Assembly (NCBI GenBank): GCA_964390305.1 | Contig: CAYMHT010000166.1 | Span: 1-5,077, forward strand | DNA: 5,077 bases | Direction: 5' to 3' | Source of the DNA: SKLM01 sp964390305 | GTDB taxonomy: Bacteria > Chloroflexota > Anaerolineae > B4-G1 | In this document: positions 4,703 through 5,077 of the stretch, in pieces | How positions within the stretch are numbered: position 1 is the first letter of the stretch | How the letters are laid out: every line of letters starts with the position of its first letter | The notes under the pieces: model-generated | Database searches by the model: none | What the model was told of the DNA's origin: nothing | Seen by the model: the letters and a program-made list of their open reading frames with translations, nothing else | Translations under genes and position numbers: made by a program

Positions 4703-4979
4703 GTTGGAGTGGAGGGTCGCGGGTTGACGGTTGGCGCGGCTGGCCTACGGCCAAGCGTCCGATCTGGCGATCCAACGCGAGCCTCAGAGGCCGTGCCGGA
4801 GCCCGGGGCCAGGGATCGAGCGCGGGCGTGACGGAGGGCACCTCTGGCCTGAACCGTGTGACTGCGCCAGGTGGTCCAGCGCTGCCAAGGGCCAGGTGGT
4901 GGATGATCCGCATAGCAAGATCCCGGCGCAAGCCGCTGAACAAACGCTCGGGTGCGAGGAGCCTGGGAGCTTCTCACGT
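4703..4979. other. Stretch without a recognisable gene
   Basis: Long open frames on the minus strand (to 4943 and 4983) are Arg/Pro-rich and resemble no family; they look like by-products of high GC. Small features are a TGGCC/GGCCA inverted repeat at 4741-4753 and two near-identical CCAGGTGGT words at about 4867-4900. I see no promoter, RNA gene or terminator I can support. Confidence 0.5.
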
Positions 4980-5077
4980 TCAAGCTCTTGTCCCGGGATC
5001 TGTAGTTCGTCCCGTATTACAACGGGCGCGATGGACGTCCTCCCGCATGGCGCGGCAGGCGCGGCAGAGGCAGTACC
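4980..5077 (-). CDS. Possible C-terminal fragment of a small Cys-rich protein entering from the right edge
   Basis: A minus-strand frame enters from the right edge and ends in TGA at 4980-4982. Its 31 visible residues begin YCLCRACRAMREDVHRARC and end TDPGTRA. The C-x-C-x2-C spacing followed by a basic helix resembles the tail of small zinc-ribbon proteins (YCRACRA-type endings, for example some HNH-associated or phage-type proteins). Only 31 codons are visible and such patterns arise by chance in GC-rich DNA, so this is tentative. If real, the gene would be upstream of the nitroreductase gene on the same strand, separated from it by about 365 bases and by the nitroreductase's own promoter. 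Confidence 0.3.
   Translation of the reverse strand, partial: YCLCRACRAMREDVHRARCNTGRTTDPGTRA

Noticed and set aside
4614..4943. 110-codon N-terminal extension of the nitroreductase fusion
   Set aside because: It is Arg/Pro-rich without family similarity, spans the promoter, and the ATG at 4613 has a good ribosome site and starts right at the ferredoxin domain.

Overview
The window is GC-rich bacterial DNA from a draft assembly: a run of exactly 100 Ns marks a scaffold join. Good sigma-70-type promoters, AGGAG-like ribosome sites and typical bacterial protein families place it in Bacteria. The mix of genes (two-domain FAS1 secreted protein, ferredoxin-nitroreductase fusion, flavoprotein disulfide reductase, a conserved Cys-cluster protein) would fit a Chloroflexota-like or other environmental high-GC lineage. 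That placement is an impression, not a demonstration; there is no rRNA, tRNA, mobile element or CRISPR here to anchor it.

Layout. (1) The left edge holds the first 52 codons of a minus-strand VOC/glyoxalase-fold protein. (2) A divergent intergenic region carries a perfect 9-bp hairpin and a clear plus-strand promoter. (3) That promoter leads to a 207-aa plus-strand gene of unknown function with a conserved-looking cysteine cluster. (4) A long imperfect hairpin follows its stop codon, then the N gap. The gap is bounded on both sides by the same 55-base sequence, which is most simply a mis-scaffolded overlap. (5) A minus-strand gene, convergent with the Cys-cluster gene, encodes a secreted protein of two almost identical FAS1 domains. 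It is driven by a near-consensus promoter through a leader of about 180 nt with several hairpins. (6) Upstream of it lies a decayed minus-strand FAD/NAD(P)-dependent disulfide oxidoreductase that has lost a central block and its C-terminal domain. (7) About 530 bases without a gene follow, containing a helically phased GTTGG series and several small repeats. (8) A complete minus-strand 300-aa protein fuses two [4Fe-4S] ferredoxin motifs to an FMN nitroreductase domain and has its own promoter. (9) The last part is non-coding apart from a possible Cys-rich C-terminal fragment at the right edge.

The genes do not form one pathway. Each intact gene appears to be its own transcription unit. The nitroreductase fusion, the flavoprotein remnant and perhaps the Cys-cluster protein share a redox or metal theme, but nothing in the sequence links them functionally. 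I see no convincing new multi-gene system. The items most worth follow-up are the unknown Cys-cluster protein, the unevenly diverged FAS1 duplication, the structured FAS1 leader, and the phased GTTGG array.
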